From Xylocopa sonorina (taxonomy: Eukaryota > Arthropoda > Insecta > Hymenoptera > Apidae), in contig NW_027490387.1 of NCBI RefSeq assembly GCF_050948175.1, forward strand, positions 186,001 to 250,000: DNA of 64,000 nt, in the 5' to 3' direction. Both the position numbers and the translations under genes were made by a program. This document shows, one piece after another, positions 8,765-23,370 of the stretch. The notes under the pieces are model-generated. The model searched no databases, had not been told where the DNA came from, and saw nothing but the letters and a program-made list of their open reading frames with translations. Numbering within the stretch: the first letter of the stretch is position 1; every line of letters starts with the position of its first letter.

Positions 8765-11547
8765 GGAGCATTTGAACTCTATTACTTCGATACGTAGACA
8801 TCTGCAAACGCTATTTCCTTGCAAGGAAGTGTCGCATTTACATTCATTTGAATCGTAGACGAGGAATGCATAACACTTCGCAATGAATATTATATCTTAT
8901 CATCAAACATAGATATGAGATGCAATACATCGTTTTAAGAAGCATTAGAACTCTATTGCTACGATACGTAGACATCTGCAAACGCTATTTCCTTGCAAGG
9001 AAGTGTCGCATTTACATTCGTTTGATGTGTAGACGAGGAATACATAACACTTCGCAAATCATATTATATCTTACCATGAAACATAGAAATGAGATGCGAT
9101 ATCGTGTTCTAAGAAGCATTAGAACACTACTGCTACGATAGGTAGACATTTGCAAACGCTATTTCGTTGCAAGGAAGTGTCGCATTTGCATTCATTTGAA
9201 GTGTAGACGAGGAATACATAACACTCCGCAAATCATATTATATCTTACCATGAAACATAGAAATGAGATGCGATATCGCGTTTTAAGAATCATAAGAACT
9301 CTGCTGCTACGATACGTAGACATCTGCAATAGCTATTTTCTTGCAAAAAAGTGTCGCATTTACATTCATTTGAAGTGTAGCCGAGGAATACATAACACTT
9401 CGCAAATCGTATTATATCCTAACATGAAACATAGAAATGAGATACGATATCGCGTTTTAAGAAGCATTAGAACTCTATTGCTACGATCCGTAGACATCTG
9501 CAAACGCTACTTCCTTGCAAGGAAGTGTCGCATTTACATTCATCTGAATCGTAGACGAGGAATGCATAACACTTCGCAATGAATATTATATCTTATCATG
9601 AAACATAGATATGAGATGCAATATCTCGTTTTAAGAAGCATTTGAACTCTATTGCTTCGATACGTAGACATCTGCAAACGCTATTTCCTTGCAAGGAAGT
9701 GTCGCATTTACATTCATTTGAAGTGTAGACGAGGAATACATAACACTTCGCAAATCATATTATATCTTACCATGAAACATAGAAATGGGATGCGATATCG
9801 CGTTCTAAGAAGCATTAGAACAATACTGCTACTATAGGTAGACATTTGCAAACGCTATTTCCTTGCAAGGAAGTGTCGCATTTGCTTTCATTTGAAGTGT
9901 AGACGAGGAATACATAACACTCCGCAAATCATATTATATCCTACCATGAAACATAGAAATGAGATGCGATATCGCGTTTTAAGAATCATAAGATCTCTAC
10001 TGCTACGATACGTAGACCTTCTCAATCGCTATTTCCTTGCAAAGAAGTGTCGCATTTACATTCATTTGTAGTGTAGCCGAGGAATACATAACACTTCGCA
10101 AATCGTATTATATCTTACCATGAAACATAGAAATGAGATGCGATATCGCGTTTTAGAATCATAAGAACTCTATAGCTACGATACGTAGACATCTGCAAAC
10201 GCTATTTCCTTGCAAAGAAGTGTCGCATTTACATTCATTTGAAGTGTAGACGAGGAATACATAACACTTCGCAAATCATATTATATCTTACCATGAAACA
10301 TAGAAATGAGATGCGATATCGCTTTTTAAGAAGCATTAGAAATCCATTGCTACGATACGTAGACATCTGCAAACGCTATTTCCTAGCAAGAAAGTGTCGC
10401 ATTTACATTCATTTGAAGTGTAGCCGAGGAATACAGAACACTTCGCAAATCGTATTATATCTTACCATGAAACATAGAAATGAGATGCGATATCGCGTTT
10501 TAAGAAGCATTAGAACTCTATTGCTACGATCCGTAGACATCTGCAAACGCTATTTCCTTGCAAGGAAGTGTCGCATTTACATTCATTTGAAGTGTAGACG
10601 AGGAATACATAACACTCCGCAAATCATATTATATCTTACCGCGAAACATTGAAATGAGATGCGATATCGCGTTTTAAGAATCATAAGAACTCTATTGCAA
10701 CGATACGTAGACATCTGCAAACGCTATTTCCTTGCAAAGAAGTGTCGCATTTACATTCATTTGAAGTGTAGACGAGGAATACATAACACTCCGCAAATCA
10801 TATTATATCTTACCGTCAAACATTGAAATGAGATGCGATATCGCGTTTTAAGAATCATAAGAACTCTATTGCAACGATACGTAGACATCTGCAAACGCTA
10901 TTTCCTTGCAAAGAAGTGTCGCATTTACATTCATTTGAAGTGTAGACGAGGAATACATAACACTTCGCAAATCATATTATATCTTACCATGAAACATAGA
11001 AATGACATGCGATATCGCGTTTTAAGAAGCATCAGAAATCCATTACTACGATACGCAGACATCTGCATACGCTATTTCCTTGCAAGAAAGTGTCGCATTT
11101 ACATTCATTTGAAGTGTAGACGACGGATACATAACACTTCGCAAATCATATTATACCTTACCATGAAACATAGAAATGAGATGCGATATCGCGTTTTAAG
11201 AATCATAAGAACTCTATTGCAACGATACGTAGACATCTGCAAACGATATTTCCTTCCAAGCAAGTGTCGCATTTACATTCATTTGATGTGTAGACGAGGA
11301 ATACATAACACTTCGCAAATCATATTATATCTTACCATGAAACATAGAAATGAGATGCGATATCGCGTTTTAAGAAGCATTAGAACTCAACTGCGACGAT
11401 ACGTAGACATCTGCAAACGCTATTTCCTAGCGAGGAAGTGTCGCATTTGCATTCATTTGAAGTGTAGACGAGGAATACATAACACTCCGCAAATCATATT
11501 ATATCTTACCATGAAACATAGATATGAGATGCAATATCTCGTTTTAA
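8765..11547 (+). repeat. HOR I copy 1 (16 monomers, 2783 bp)
   Basis: The copy is bounded by the landmark GGAGCATTTGAACTC followed by ATTACTTCG at 8765 and 11548. 2783 bp equals 16 x 174 minus 1; the missing base is the TTTTAG contraction near 10149-10158 (CGTTTTAGAATC instead of CGTTTTAAGAATC). It contains the private variants TTTCGTTGC, CTGCAATAGC, GACCTTCTCAATC and ACTATAGG that mark this repeat family, and a block at 10149-10850 that is absent or replaced in copies 2 and 3 but returns near 18151 and 20761. Confidence 0.85.
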
Positions 11548-13982
11548 GGAGCATTTGAACTCTATTACTTCGATACGTAGACATCTGCAAACGCTATTTC
11601 CTTGCAAGGAAGTGTCGCATTTACATTCATTTGAATCGTAGACGAGGAATGCATAACACTTCGCAATGAATATTATATCTTATCATCAAACATAGATATG
11701 AGATGCAATACATCGTTTTAAGAAGCATTAGAACTCTATTGCTACGATACGTAGACATCTGCAAACGCTATTTCCTAGCAAGGAAGTGTCGCATTTACAT
11801 TCGTTTGATGTGTAGACGAGGAATACATAACACTTCGCAAATCATATTATATCTTACCATGAAACATAGAAATGAGATGCGATATCGTGTTCTAAGAATC
11901 ATTAGAACACTACTGCTACGATAGGTAGACATTTGCAAACGCTATTTCGTTGCAAGGAAGTGTCGCATTTGCATTCATTTGAAGTGTAGACGAGGAATAC
12001 ATAACACTCCGCAAATCATATTATATCTTACCATGAAACATAGAAATGAGATGCGATATCGCGTTTTAAGAATCATAAGAACTCTGCTGCTACGATACGT
12101 AGACATCTGCAATAGCTATTTTCTTGCAAAAAAGTGTCGCATTTACATTCATTTGAAGTGTAGCTGAGGAATACATAACACTTCGCAAATCGTATTATAT
12201 CTTACCATGAAACATAGAAATGAGATACGATATCGCGTTTTAAGAAGCATTAGAACTCTATTGCTACGATCCGTAGACATCTGCAAACGCTATTTCCTTG
12301 CAAGGAAGTGTCGCATTTACATTCATTTGAATCGTAGACGAGGAATGCATATCACTTCGCAATGAATATTATATCTTATAATGAAACATAGGTATGAGAT
12401 GCAATATCTCGTTTTAAGAAGCATTTGAACTCTATTGCTTCGATACGTAGACATCTGCAAACACTATTTCCTAGCGAGGAAGTGTCGCATTCACATTCAT
12501 TTGAAGTGTAGACGAGGAATACATAACACTTCGCAAATCATATTGTATCTTACCATGAAACATAGAAATGAGATGCGATATCGCGTTTTGAGAATCATAA
12601 AAACTCTATTGCTACGATACGTAGACATCTGCAAACGCTATTTCCTTGCAAGGAAGTGTCGCATTTACATTCATCTGAATCGTAGACGAGGAATGCATAA
12701 CACTTCGCAATGAATATTATATCTTATCATGAAACATAGATATGAGATGCAATATCTCGTTTTAAGAAGCATTTGAACTCTATTGCTTCGATACGTAGAC
12801 ATCTGCAAACGCTATTTCCTTGCAAGGAAGTGTCGCATTTACATTCATTTGAAGTGTAGACGAGGAATACATAACACTTCGCAAATCATATTATATCTTA
12901 CCATGAAACATAGAAATGGGATGCGATATCGCGTTCTAAGAAGCATTAGAACAATACTGCTACTATAGGTAGACATTTGCAAACGCTATTTCCTTGCAAG
13001 GAAGTGTCGCATTTGCTTTCATTTGAAGTGTAGACGAGGAATACATAACACTCCGCAAATCATATTATATCCTACCATGAAACATAGAAATGAGATGCGA
13101 TATCGCGTTTTAAGAATCATAAGATCTCTACTGCTACGATACGTAGACCTTCTCAATCGCTATTTCCTTGCAAAGAAGTGTCGCATTTACATTCATTTGT
13201 AGTGTAGCCGAGGAATACATAACACTTCGCAAATCGTATTATATCTTACCATGAAACATAGAAATGAGATGCGATATCGCGTTTTAGAATCATAAGAATT
13301 CCATTGCAACGATACGTAGACATCTGCAAACGCTATTTCCTTGCAAAGAAGTGTCGCATTTACATTCATTTGAAGTGTAGACGAGGAATACATAACTCTT
13401 CGCAAATCATATTATATCTTACCATGAAACATAGAAATGACATGCGATATCGCGTTTTAAGAAGCATCAGAAATCCATTACTACGATACGTAGACATCTG
13501 CATACGCTATTTCCTTGCAACAAAGTGTCGCATTTACATTCATTTGAAGTGTAGACGACGGATACATAACACTTCGCAAATCATATTATACCTTACCATG
13601 AAACATAGAAATGAGATGCGATATCGCGTTTTAAGAATCATAAGAACTCTATTGCAACGATACGTAGACATCTGCAAACGATATTTCCTTGCAAGCAAGT
13701 GTCGCATTTACATTCATTTGATGTGTAGACGAGGGATGCATAACACTTCGCAAATCATATTATATCTTACCATGAAACATAGAAATGAGATGCGATATCG
13801 CGTTTTAAGAAGCATTAGAACTCAACTGCGACGATACGTAGACATCTGCAAACGCTATTTCCTAGCGAGGAAGTGTCGCATTTGCATTCATTTGAAGTGT
13901 AGACGAGGAATACATAACACTCCGCAAATCATATTATATCTTACCATGAAACATAGATATGAGATGCAATATCTCGTTTTAA
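11548..13982 (+). repeat. HOR I copy 2 (14 monomers, 2435 bp)
   Basis: Same bounding landmark. 2435 bp equals 14 x 174 minus 1, explained by the TTTTAG contraction at about 13280. It shares TTTCGTTGC, CTGCAATAGC and GACCTTCTCAATC with copies 1 and 3. A private change is GTAGCTGAGG near 12168, where copies 1 and 3 have GTAGCCGAGG. Confidence 0.85.
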
Positions 13983-16418
13983 GGAGCATTTGAACTCTAT
14001 TACTTCGATACGTAGACATCTGCAAACGCTATTTCCTTGCAAGGAAGTGTCGCATTTACATTCATTTGAATCGTAGACGAGGAATGCATAACACTTCGCA
14101 ATGAATATTATATCTTATCATCAAACATAGATATGAGATGCAATACATCGTTTTAAGAAGCATTAGAACTCTATTGCTACGATACGTAGACATCTGCAAA
14201 CGCTATTTCCTTGCAAGGAAGTGTCGCATTTACATTCGTTTGATGTGTAGACGAGGAATACATAACACTTCGCAAATCATATTATATCTTACCATGAAAC
14301 ATAGAAATGAGATGCGATATCGTGTTCTAAGAAGCATTAGAACACTACTGCTACGATAGGTAGACATTTGCAAACGCTATTTCGTTGCAAGGAAGTGTCG
14401 CATTTGCATTCATTTGAAGTGTAGACGAGGAATACATAACACTCCGCAAATCATATTATATCTTACCATGAAACATAGAAATGAGATGCGATATCGCGTT
14501 TTAAGAATCATAAGATCTCTGCTGCTACGATACGTAGACATCTGCAATAGCTATTTTCTTGCAAAAAAGTGTCGCATTTACATTCATTTGAAGTGTAGCC
14601 GAGGAATACATAACACTTCGCAAATCGTATTATATCTTACCATGAAACATAGAAATGAGATACGATATCGCGTTTTAAGAAGCATTAGAACTCTATTGCT
14701 ACGATCCGTAGACATCTGCAAACGCTATTTCCTTGCAAGGAAGTGTCGCATTTACATTCATTTGAATCGTAGACGAGGAATGCATATCACTTCGCAATGA
14801 ATATTATATCTTATAATGAAACATAGGTATGAGATGCAATATCTCGTTTTAAGAAGCATTTGAACTCTATTGCTTCGATACGTAGACATCTGCAAACACT
14901 ATTTCCTAGCGAGGAAGTGTCGCATTCACATTCATTTGAAGTGTAGACGAGGAATACATAACACTTCGCAAATCATATTGTATCTTACCATGAAACATAG
15001 AAATGAGATGCGATATCGCGTTTTGAGAATCATAAAAACTCTATTGCTACGATACGTAGACATCTGCAAACGCTATTTCCTTGCAAGGAAGTGTCGCATT
15101 TACATTCATTTGATGTGTAGACGAGGAATACATAACACTTCGCAAATCATATTATATCTTACCATGAAACATAGAAATGAGATGCGATATCGCGTTTTAA
15201 GAAGCATTAGAACTCAACTTGCTACGATACGTAGACATCTGCAAACGCTATTTCCTAGCGAGGATGTGTCGCATTTACATTCATCTGAATCGTAGACGAG
15301 GAATACATAACACTTCGCAAATCATATTATATCTTACCATGAAACATAGAAATGGGATGCGATATCGCGTTCTAAGAAGCATTAGAACAATACTGCTACT
15401 ATAGGTAGACATTTGCAAACGCTATTTCCTTGCAAGGAAGTGTCGCATTTGCTTTCATTTGAAGTGTAGACGAGGAATACATAACACTCCGCAAATCATA
15501 TTATATCCTACCATGAAACATAGAAATGAGATGCGATATCGCGTTTTAAGAATCATAAGATCTCTACTGCTACGATACGTAGACCTTCTCAATCGCTATT
15601 TCCTTGCAAAGAAGTGTCGCATTTACATTCATTTGTAGTGTAGCCGAGGAATACATAACACTTCGCAAATCGTATTATATCTTACCATGAAACATAGAAA
15701 TGAGATGCGATATCGCGTTTTAGAATCATAAGAATTCTATTGCAACGATACGTAGACATCTGCAAACGCTATTTCCTTGCAAAGAAGTGTCGCATTTACA
15801 TTCATTTGAAGTGTAGACGAGGAATACATAACTCTTCGCAAATCATATTATATCTTACCATGAAACATAGAAATGACATGCGATATCGCGTTTTAAGAAG
15901 CATCAGAAATCCATTACTACGATACGTAGACATCTGCATACGCTATTTCCTTGCAACAAAGTGTCGCATTTACATTCATTTGAAGTGTAGACGACGGATA
16001 CATAACACTTCGCAAATCATATTATACCTTACCATGAAACATAGAAATGAGATGCGATATCGCGTTTTAAGAATCATAAGAACTCTATTGCAACGATACG
16101 TAGACATCTGCAAACGATATTTCCTTGCAAGCAAGTGTCGCATTTACATTCATTTGATGTGTAGACGAGGGATGCATAACACTTCGCAAATCATATTATA
16201 TCTTACCATGAAACATAGAAATGAGATGCGATATCGCGTTTTAAGAAGCATTAGAACTCAACTGCGACGATACGTAGACATCTGCAAACGCTATTTCCTA
16301 GCGAGGAAGTGTCGCATTTGCATTCATTTGAAGTGTAGACGAGGAATACATAACACTCCGCAAATCATATTATATCTTACCATGAAACATAGATATGAGA
16401 TGCAATATCTCGTTTTAA
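13983..16418 (+). repeat. HOR I copy 3 (14 monomers, 2436 bp)
   Basis: Same landmark. 2436 bp equals 14 x 174: the TTTTAG contraction at about 15715 is balanced by a one-base gain (AACTTGCTACG) at about 15218. That gain is the first in the window. Around 15060-15300 this copy carries GATGTGTAGAC and GAGGATGTG monomers where copy 2 has a 'b'-type monomer, so a block has been exchanged or converted. Confidence 0.85.
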
Positions 16419-19400
16419 GGAGCATTTGAACTCTATTACTTCGATACGTAGACATCTGCAAACGCTATTTCCTTGCAAGGAAGTGTCGCATTTACATTCA
16501 TTTGAATCGTAGACGAGGAATGCATAACACTTCGCAATGAATATTATATCTTATCATCAAACATAGATATGAGATGCAATACATCGTTTTAAGAAGCATT
16601 AGAACTCTATTGCTACGATACGTAGACATCTGCAAACGCTATTTCCTTGCAAGGAAGTGTCGCATTTACATTCGTTTGATGTGTAGACGAGGAATACATA
16701 ACACTTCGCAAATCATATTATATCTTACCATGAAACATAGAAATGAGATGCGATATCGTGTTCTAAGAAGCATTAGAACACTACTGCTACGATAGGTAGA
16801 CATTTGCAAACGCTATTTCGTTGCAAGGAAGTGTCGCATTTGCATTCATTTGAAGTGTAGACGAGGAATACATAACACTCCGCAAATCATATTATATCTT
16901 ACCATGAAACATAGAAATGAGATGCGATATCGCGTTTTAAGAATCATAAGAACTCTGCTGCTACGATACGTAGACATCTGCAATAGCTATTTTCTTGCAA
17001 AAAAGTGTCGCATTTACATTCATTTGAAGTGTAGCCGAGGAATACATAACACTTCGCAAATCGTATTATATCTTACCATGAAACATAGAAATGAGATACG
17101 ATATCGCGTTTTAAGAAGCATTAGAACTCTATTGCTACGATCCGTAGACATCTGCAAACGCTATTTCCTTGCAAGGAAGTGTCGCATTTACATTCATTTG
17201 AATCGTAGACGAGGAATGCATATCACTTCGCAATGAATATTATATCTTATAATGAAACATAGGTATGAGATGCAATATCTCGTTTTAAGAAGCATTTGAA
17301 CTCTATTGCTTCGATACGTAGACATCTGCAAACACTGTTTCCTAGCGAGGAAGTGTCGCATTCACATTCATTTGAAGTGTAGACGAGGAATACATAACAC
17401 TTCGCAAATCATATTGTATCTTACCATGAAACATAGAAATGAGATGCGATATCGCGTTTTGAGAATCATAAAAACTCTATTGCTACGATACGTAGACATC
17501 TGCAAACGCTATTTCCTTGCAAGGAAGTGTCGCATTTACATTCATCTGAATCGTAGACGAGGAATGCATAACACTTCGCAATGAATATTATATCTTATCA
17601 TGAAACATAGATATGAGATGCAATATCTCGTTTTAAGAAGCATTTGAACTCTATTGCTTCGATACGTAGACATCTGCAAACGCTATTTCCTTGCAAGGAA
17701 GTGTCGCATTTACATTCATTTGAAGTGTAGACGAGGAATACATAACACTTCGCAAATCATATTATATCTTACCATGAAACATAGAAATGGGATGCGATAT
17801 CGCGTTCTAAGAAGCATTAGAACAATACTGCTACTATAGGTAGACATTTGCAAACGCTATTTCCTTGCAAGGAAGTGTCGCATTTGCTTTCATTTGAAGT
17901 GTAGACGAGGAATACATAACACTCCGCAAATCATATTATATCCTACCATGAAATATAGAAATGAGATGCGATATCGCGTTTTAAGAATCATAAGATCTCT
18001 ACTGCTACGATACGTAGACCTTCTCAATCGCTATTTCCTTGCAAAGAAGTGTCGCATTTACATTCATTTGTAGTGTAGCCGAGGAATACATAACACTTCG
18101 CAAATCGTATTATATCTTACCATGAAACATAGAAATGAGATGCGATATCGCGTTTTAGAATCATAAGAACTCTATAGCTACGATACGTAGACATCTGCAA
18201 ACGCTATTTCCTTGCAAAGAAGTGTCGCATTTACATTCATTTGAAGTGTAGACGAGGAATACGTAACACTTCGCAAATCATATTATATCTTACCATGAAA
18301 CATAGAAATGTGATGCGATATCGCTTTTTAAGAAGCATTAGAAATCCATTGCTACGATACGTAGACATCTGCAAACGCTATTTCCTAGCAAGAAAGTGTC
18401 GCATTTACATTCATTTGAAGTGTAGCCGAGGAATACAGAACACTTCGCAAATCGTATTATATCTTACCATGAAACATAGAAATGAGATGCGATATCGCGT
18501 TTTAAGAAGCATTAGAACTCTATTGCTACGATCCGTAGACATCTGCAAACGCTATTTCCTTGCAAGGAAGTGTCGCATTTACATTCATTTGAAGTGTAGA
18601 CGAGGAATACATAACACTCCGCAAATCATATTATATCTTACCGTGAAACATTGAAATGAGATGCGATATCGCGTTTTAAGAATCATAAGAACTCTATTGC
18701 AACGATACGTAGACATCTGCAAACGCTATTTCCTTGCAAAGAAGTGTCGCATTTACATTCATTTGAAGTGTAGACGAGGAATACATAACACTTCGCAAAT
18801 CATATTATATCTTACCATGAAACATAGAAATGACATGCGATATCGCGTTTTAAGAAGCATCAGAAATCCATTACTACGATACGTAGACATCTGCATACGC
18901 TATTTCCTTGCAAGAAAGTGTCGCATTTACATTCATTTGAAGTGTAGACGACGGATACATAACACTTCGCAAATCATATTATACCTTACCATGAAACATA
19001 GAAATGAGATGCGATATCGCGTTTTAAGAATCATAAGAACTCTATTGCAACGATACGTAGACATCTGCAAACGATATTTCCTTGCAAGCAAGTGTCGCAT
19101 TTACATTCATTTGATGTGTAGACGAGGAATACATAACACTTCGCAAATCATATTATATCTTACCATGAAACATAGAAATGAGATGCGATATCGCGTTTTA
19201 AGAAGCATTAGAACTCAACTGCGACGATACGTAGACATCTGCAAACGCTATTTCCTAGCGAGGAAGTGTCGCATTTGCATTCATTTGAAGTGTAGACGAG
19301 GAATACATAACACTCCGCAAATCATATTATATCTTACCATGAAACATAGAAATGAGATGCGATATCGCGTTTTAAGAAGCATTAGAACTCTATTGCTACG

Positions 19401-19500
19401 ATCCGTAGACATCTGCAAACGCTATTTCCTTGCAAGGAAGTGTCGCATTTACATTCATTTGAATCGTAGACGAGGAATGCATAACAATTCGCAATGAATA
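16419..19500 (+). repeat. HOR I copy 4 (altered, longer)
   Basis: It begins at the same landmark and follows copy 2 closely to about 18150 (both have GTTTTGAGAATCATAAAAAC and ACTATAGG). It then takes the copy 1 version (TATAGCTACG at 18171-18180, CAGAACACTTCGC, ACATTGAAATG). The landmark does not recur after it, so the copy boundary on the right is approximate. Confidence 0.7.
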
Positions 19501-22500
19501 TTATATCTTATCATGAAACATAGATATGAGATGCAATATCTCGTTTTAAGAAGCATTTGAACTCTATTGCTTCGATACGTGGACATCTGGAATCGCTATT
19601 TCCTTGCAAAGAAGTGTCGCATTTACATTCATTTGAAGTGTAGCCGAGGAATACATAACACTTCGCAAATCGTATTATATCTTACCATGAAACATAGAAA
19701 TGAGATGCGATATCGCGTTTTAAGAAGCATTTGAACTCTATTGCTTCGATACGTAGACATCTGCAAACGCTATTTCCTAGCGAGGAAGTGTCGCATTCGC
19801 ATTCATTTGAAGTGTAGACGAGGAATACATAACACTTCGCAAATCATATTGTATCTTACCATGAAACATAGAAATGAGATGCGATATCGCGTTTTAAGAA
19901 GCATTAGAACTCTACTGCTGCGATACGTAGACATCTGCAAACACTATTTCCTAGCGAGGAAGTGTCGCATTCACATTCATTTGAAGTGTAGACGAGGAAT
20001 ACATAACACTTCGCAAATCATATTATACCTTACCATGAAACATAGAAATGAGATGCGATATCGCGTTTTAAGAATCATAAGTACTCTATTGCAACGATAC
20101 GTAGACATCTGCAAACGCTATTTCCTTGCAAGGAAGTGTCGCATTTACATTCATTTGATGTGTAGACGAGGAATACATAACACTTCGCAAATCATATTAT
20201 ATCTTACCATGAAACATAGAAATGAGATGCGATATCGCGTTTTAAGAAGCATTAGAACTCAACTTGCTACGATACGTAGACATCTGCAAACGCTATTTCC
20301 TAGCGAGGATGTGTCGCATTTACATTCATCTGAATCGTAGACGAGGAATACATAACACTTCGCAAATCATATTATATCTTACCATGAAACATAGAAATGG
20401 GATGCGATATCGCGTTCTAAGAAGCATTAGAACAATACTGCTACTATAGGTAGACATTTGCAAACGCTATTTCCTTGCAAGGAAGTGTCGCATTTGCTTT
20501 CATTTGAAGTGTAGACGAGGAATACATAACACTCCGCAAATCATATTATATCCTACCATGAAACATAGAAATGAGATGCGATATCGCGTTTTAAGAATCA
20601 TAAGATCTCTACTGCTACGATACGTAGACCTTCTCAATCGCTAGTTCCTTGCAAAGAAGTGTCGCATTTACATTCATTTGTAGTGTAGCCGAGGAATACA
20701 TAACACTTCGCAAATCGTATTATATCTTACCATGAAACATAGAAATGAGATGCGATATCGCGTTTTAGAATCATAAGAACTCTATAGCTACGATACGTAG
20801 ACATCTGCAGACGCTATTTCCTTGCAAAGAAGTGTCGCATTTACATTCATTTGAAGTGTAGACGAGGAATACATAACACTTCGCAAATCATATTATATCT
20901 TACCATGAAACATAGAAATGAGATGCGATATCGCTTTTTAAGAAGCATTAGAAATCCATTGCTACGATACGTAGACATCTGCAAACGCTATTTCCTAGCA
21001 AGAAAGTGTCGCATTTACATTCATTTGAAGTGTAGCCGAGGAATACAGAACACTTCGCAAATCGTATTATATCTTACCATGAAACATAGAAATGAGATGC
21101 GATATCGCGTTTTAAGAAGCATTAGAACTCTATTGCTACGATCCGTAGACATCTGCAAACGCTATTTCCTTGCAAGGAAGTGTCGCATTTACATTCATTT
21201 GAAGTGTAGACGAGGAATACATAACACTCCGCAAATCATATTATATCTTACCGTGAAACATTGAAATGAGATGCGATATCGCGTTTTAAGAATCATAAGA
21301 ACTCTATTGCAACGATACGTAGACATCTGCAAACGCTATTTCCTTGCAAAGAAGTGTCGCATTTACATTCATTTGAAGTGTAGACGAGGAATACATAACA
21401 CTTCGCAAATCGTATTATATCTTACCATGAAACATAGAAATGAGATGCGATATCGCGTTTTAAGAAGCATTTGAACTCTATTGCTTCGATACCTAGACAT
21501 CTGCAAACGCTATTTCCTAGCGAGGAAGTGTCGCATTCGCATTCATTTGAAGTGTAGACGAGGAATACATAACACTTCGCAAATCATATTATATCTTACC
21601 ATGAAACATAGAAATGAGATGCGATATCGCGTTTTAAGAAGCATTTGAACTCTATTGCTTCGATACGTAGACATCTGCAAACGCTATTTCCAAGCGAGGA
21701 AGTGTCGCCTTCACATTCACTTGAAGTGTAGACGAGGAATACATAACACTTCGCAAATCATATTATATCTTACCATGAAACATAGAAATGAGATGCGATA
21801 TCGCGTTTTAAGAAGCATTAGAACTCAACTGCTACGATACGTAGACATCTGCAAACGCTATTTCCTAGCGAGGAAGTGTCGCATTTGCATTCATTTGAAG
21901 TGTAGACGAGGAATACATAACACTCCGCAAATCATATTATATCTTACCATGAAACATAGAAATGAGATGCGATATCGCGTTTTAAGAATCATTAGAACTC
22001 TACTGCTACGATACGTAGACATCTGCAATCGCTATTTTCTTGCAAAGAAGTGTCGCATTTACATTCATTTGAAGTGTAGCCGAGGAATACATAACACTTC
22101 GCAAATCGTATTATATCTTACCATGAAACATAGAAATGAGATGCGATATCGCGTTTTAAGAAGCATTAGAACTCTATTGCTACGATACGTAGAAATCTGC
22201 AAGCGCTATTTCCTTGCAAGGAAGTGTCGCATTTACATTCATTTGAATCGTAGACGAGGAATGCATAACACTTCGCAATGAATATTATATCTTATCATGA
22301 AACATAGATATGAGATGCAATATCTCGTTTTAAGAAGCATTTGAACTCTATTGCTTCGATACGTAGACATCTGCAAACGCTATTTCCTTGCAAGGAAGTG
22401 TCACATTTACATTCATTTGAAGTGTAGACGAGGAATACATGACACTTCGCAAATCATATTATATCTTACCATGAAACATAGAAAAGAGATGCGATATCGC

Positions 22501-23370
22501 GTTTTAAGAAGTATTAGAAAGCTATTGCTACGATACGTAGACATCTGCAAACGCTATTTCCTAGCGAGGAAGTATCGCATTCACATTCATTTGAAGTGCA
22601 GACGAGGAATACATAACACTTCGCAAATCATGTTATATCTTACCATGAAACATAGAAATGAGATGCGATATCGCGGTTTATGTATCATATGAACTCTATT
22701 GCTACGATACGTAGACATCTGCAAACGCTATTTCCTTGCAAGGAAGTGTCGCATTTACATTCATCTGAATCGTAGACGAGGAATGCATAACACTTCGCAA
22801 TGAATATTATATCTCATCATGAAACATAGATATGAGATGCAATATCTCGTTTTAAGAAGCATTTGAACTCCATTGCTTCGATACGTAGACATCTGCAAAC
22901 ACTATTTCCTAGCGAGGAAGTGTCGCATTCACATTCGTTTGAAGTGTAGACGAGGAATACATAACACTTCGCAAATCATATTGTATCTTACCATGAAACA
23001 TAGAAATGAGATGCGATATCGCGTTTTAAGAATCATAAGAACTCTATTGCTACGATACGTAGACATCTGCAAACGCTATTTCCTTGCAAGGAAGTGTCGC
23101 ATTTACATTCATCTGAATCGTAGACGAGGAATGCATAACACTTCGCAATGAATATTATATCTTATCATGAATCATAGATATGAGATGCAATATCTCGTTT
23201 TAAGAAGCATTTGAACTCTATTGCTTCGATACGTAGACATCTGCAAACACTATTTCCTAGCGAGGAAGTGTCGCATTCACATTCATTTGAAGTGTAGACG
23301 AGGAATACATAACACTTCGCAAATCATATTATATCTTACCATGAAACATAGAAATGAGATGCGATATCGC
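18151..23370 (+). repeat. 15-monomer repeat, 2610-bp spacing
   Basis: The combination CGTTTTAGAATC with TATAGCTACG occurs at 18151 and again at 20761, 2610 bp apart, which is 15 x 174 with one lost and one gained base cancelling. The following 500 bp match closely, including CGCTTTTTAAG, CAGAACACTTCGC and ACCGTGAAACATTG. Further right the match is replaced by the 23-monomer repeat, so the right limit is approximate. Confidence 0.7.
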
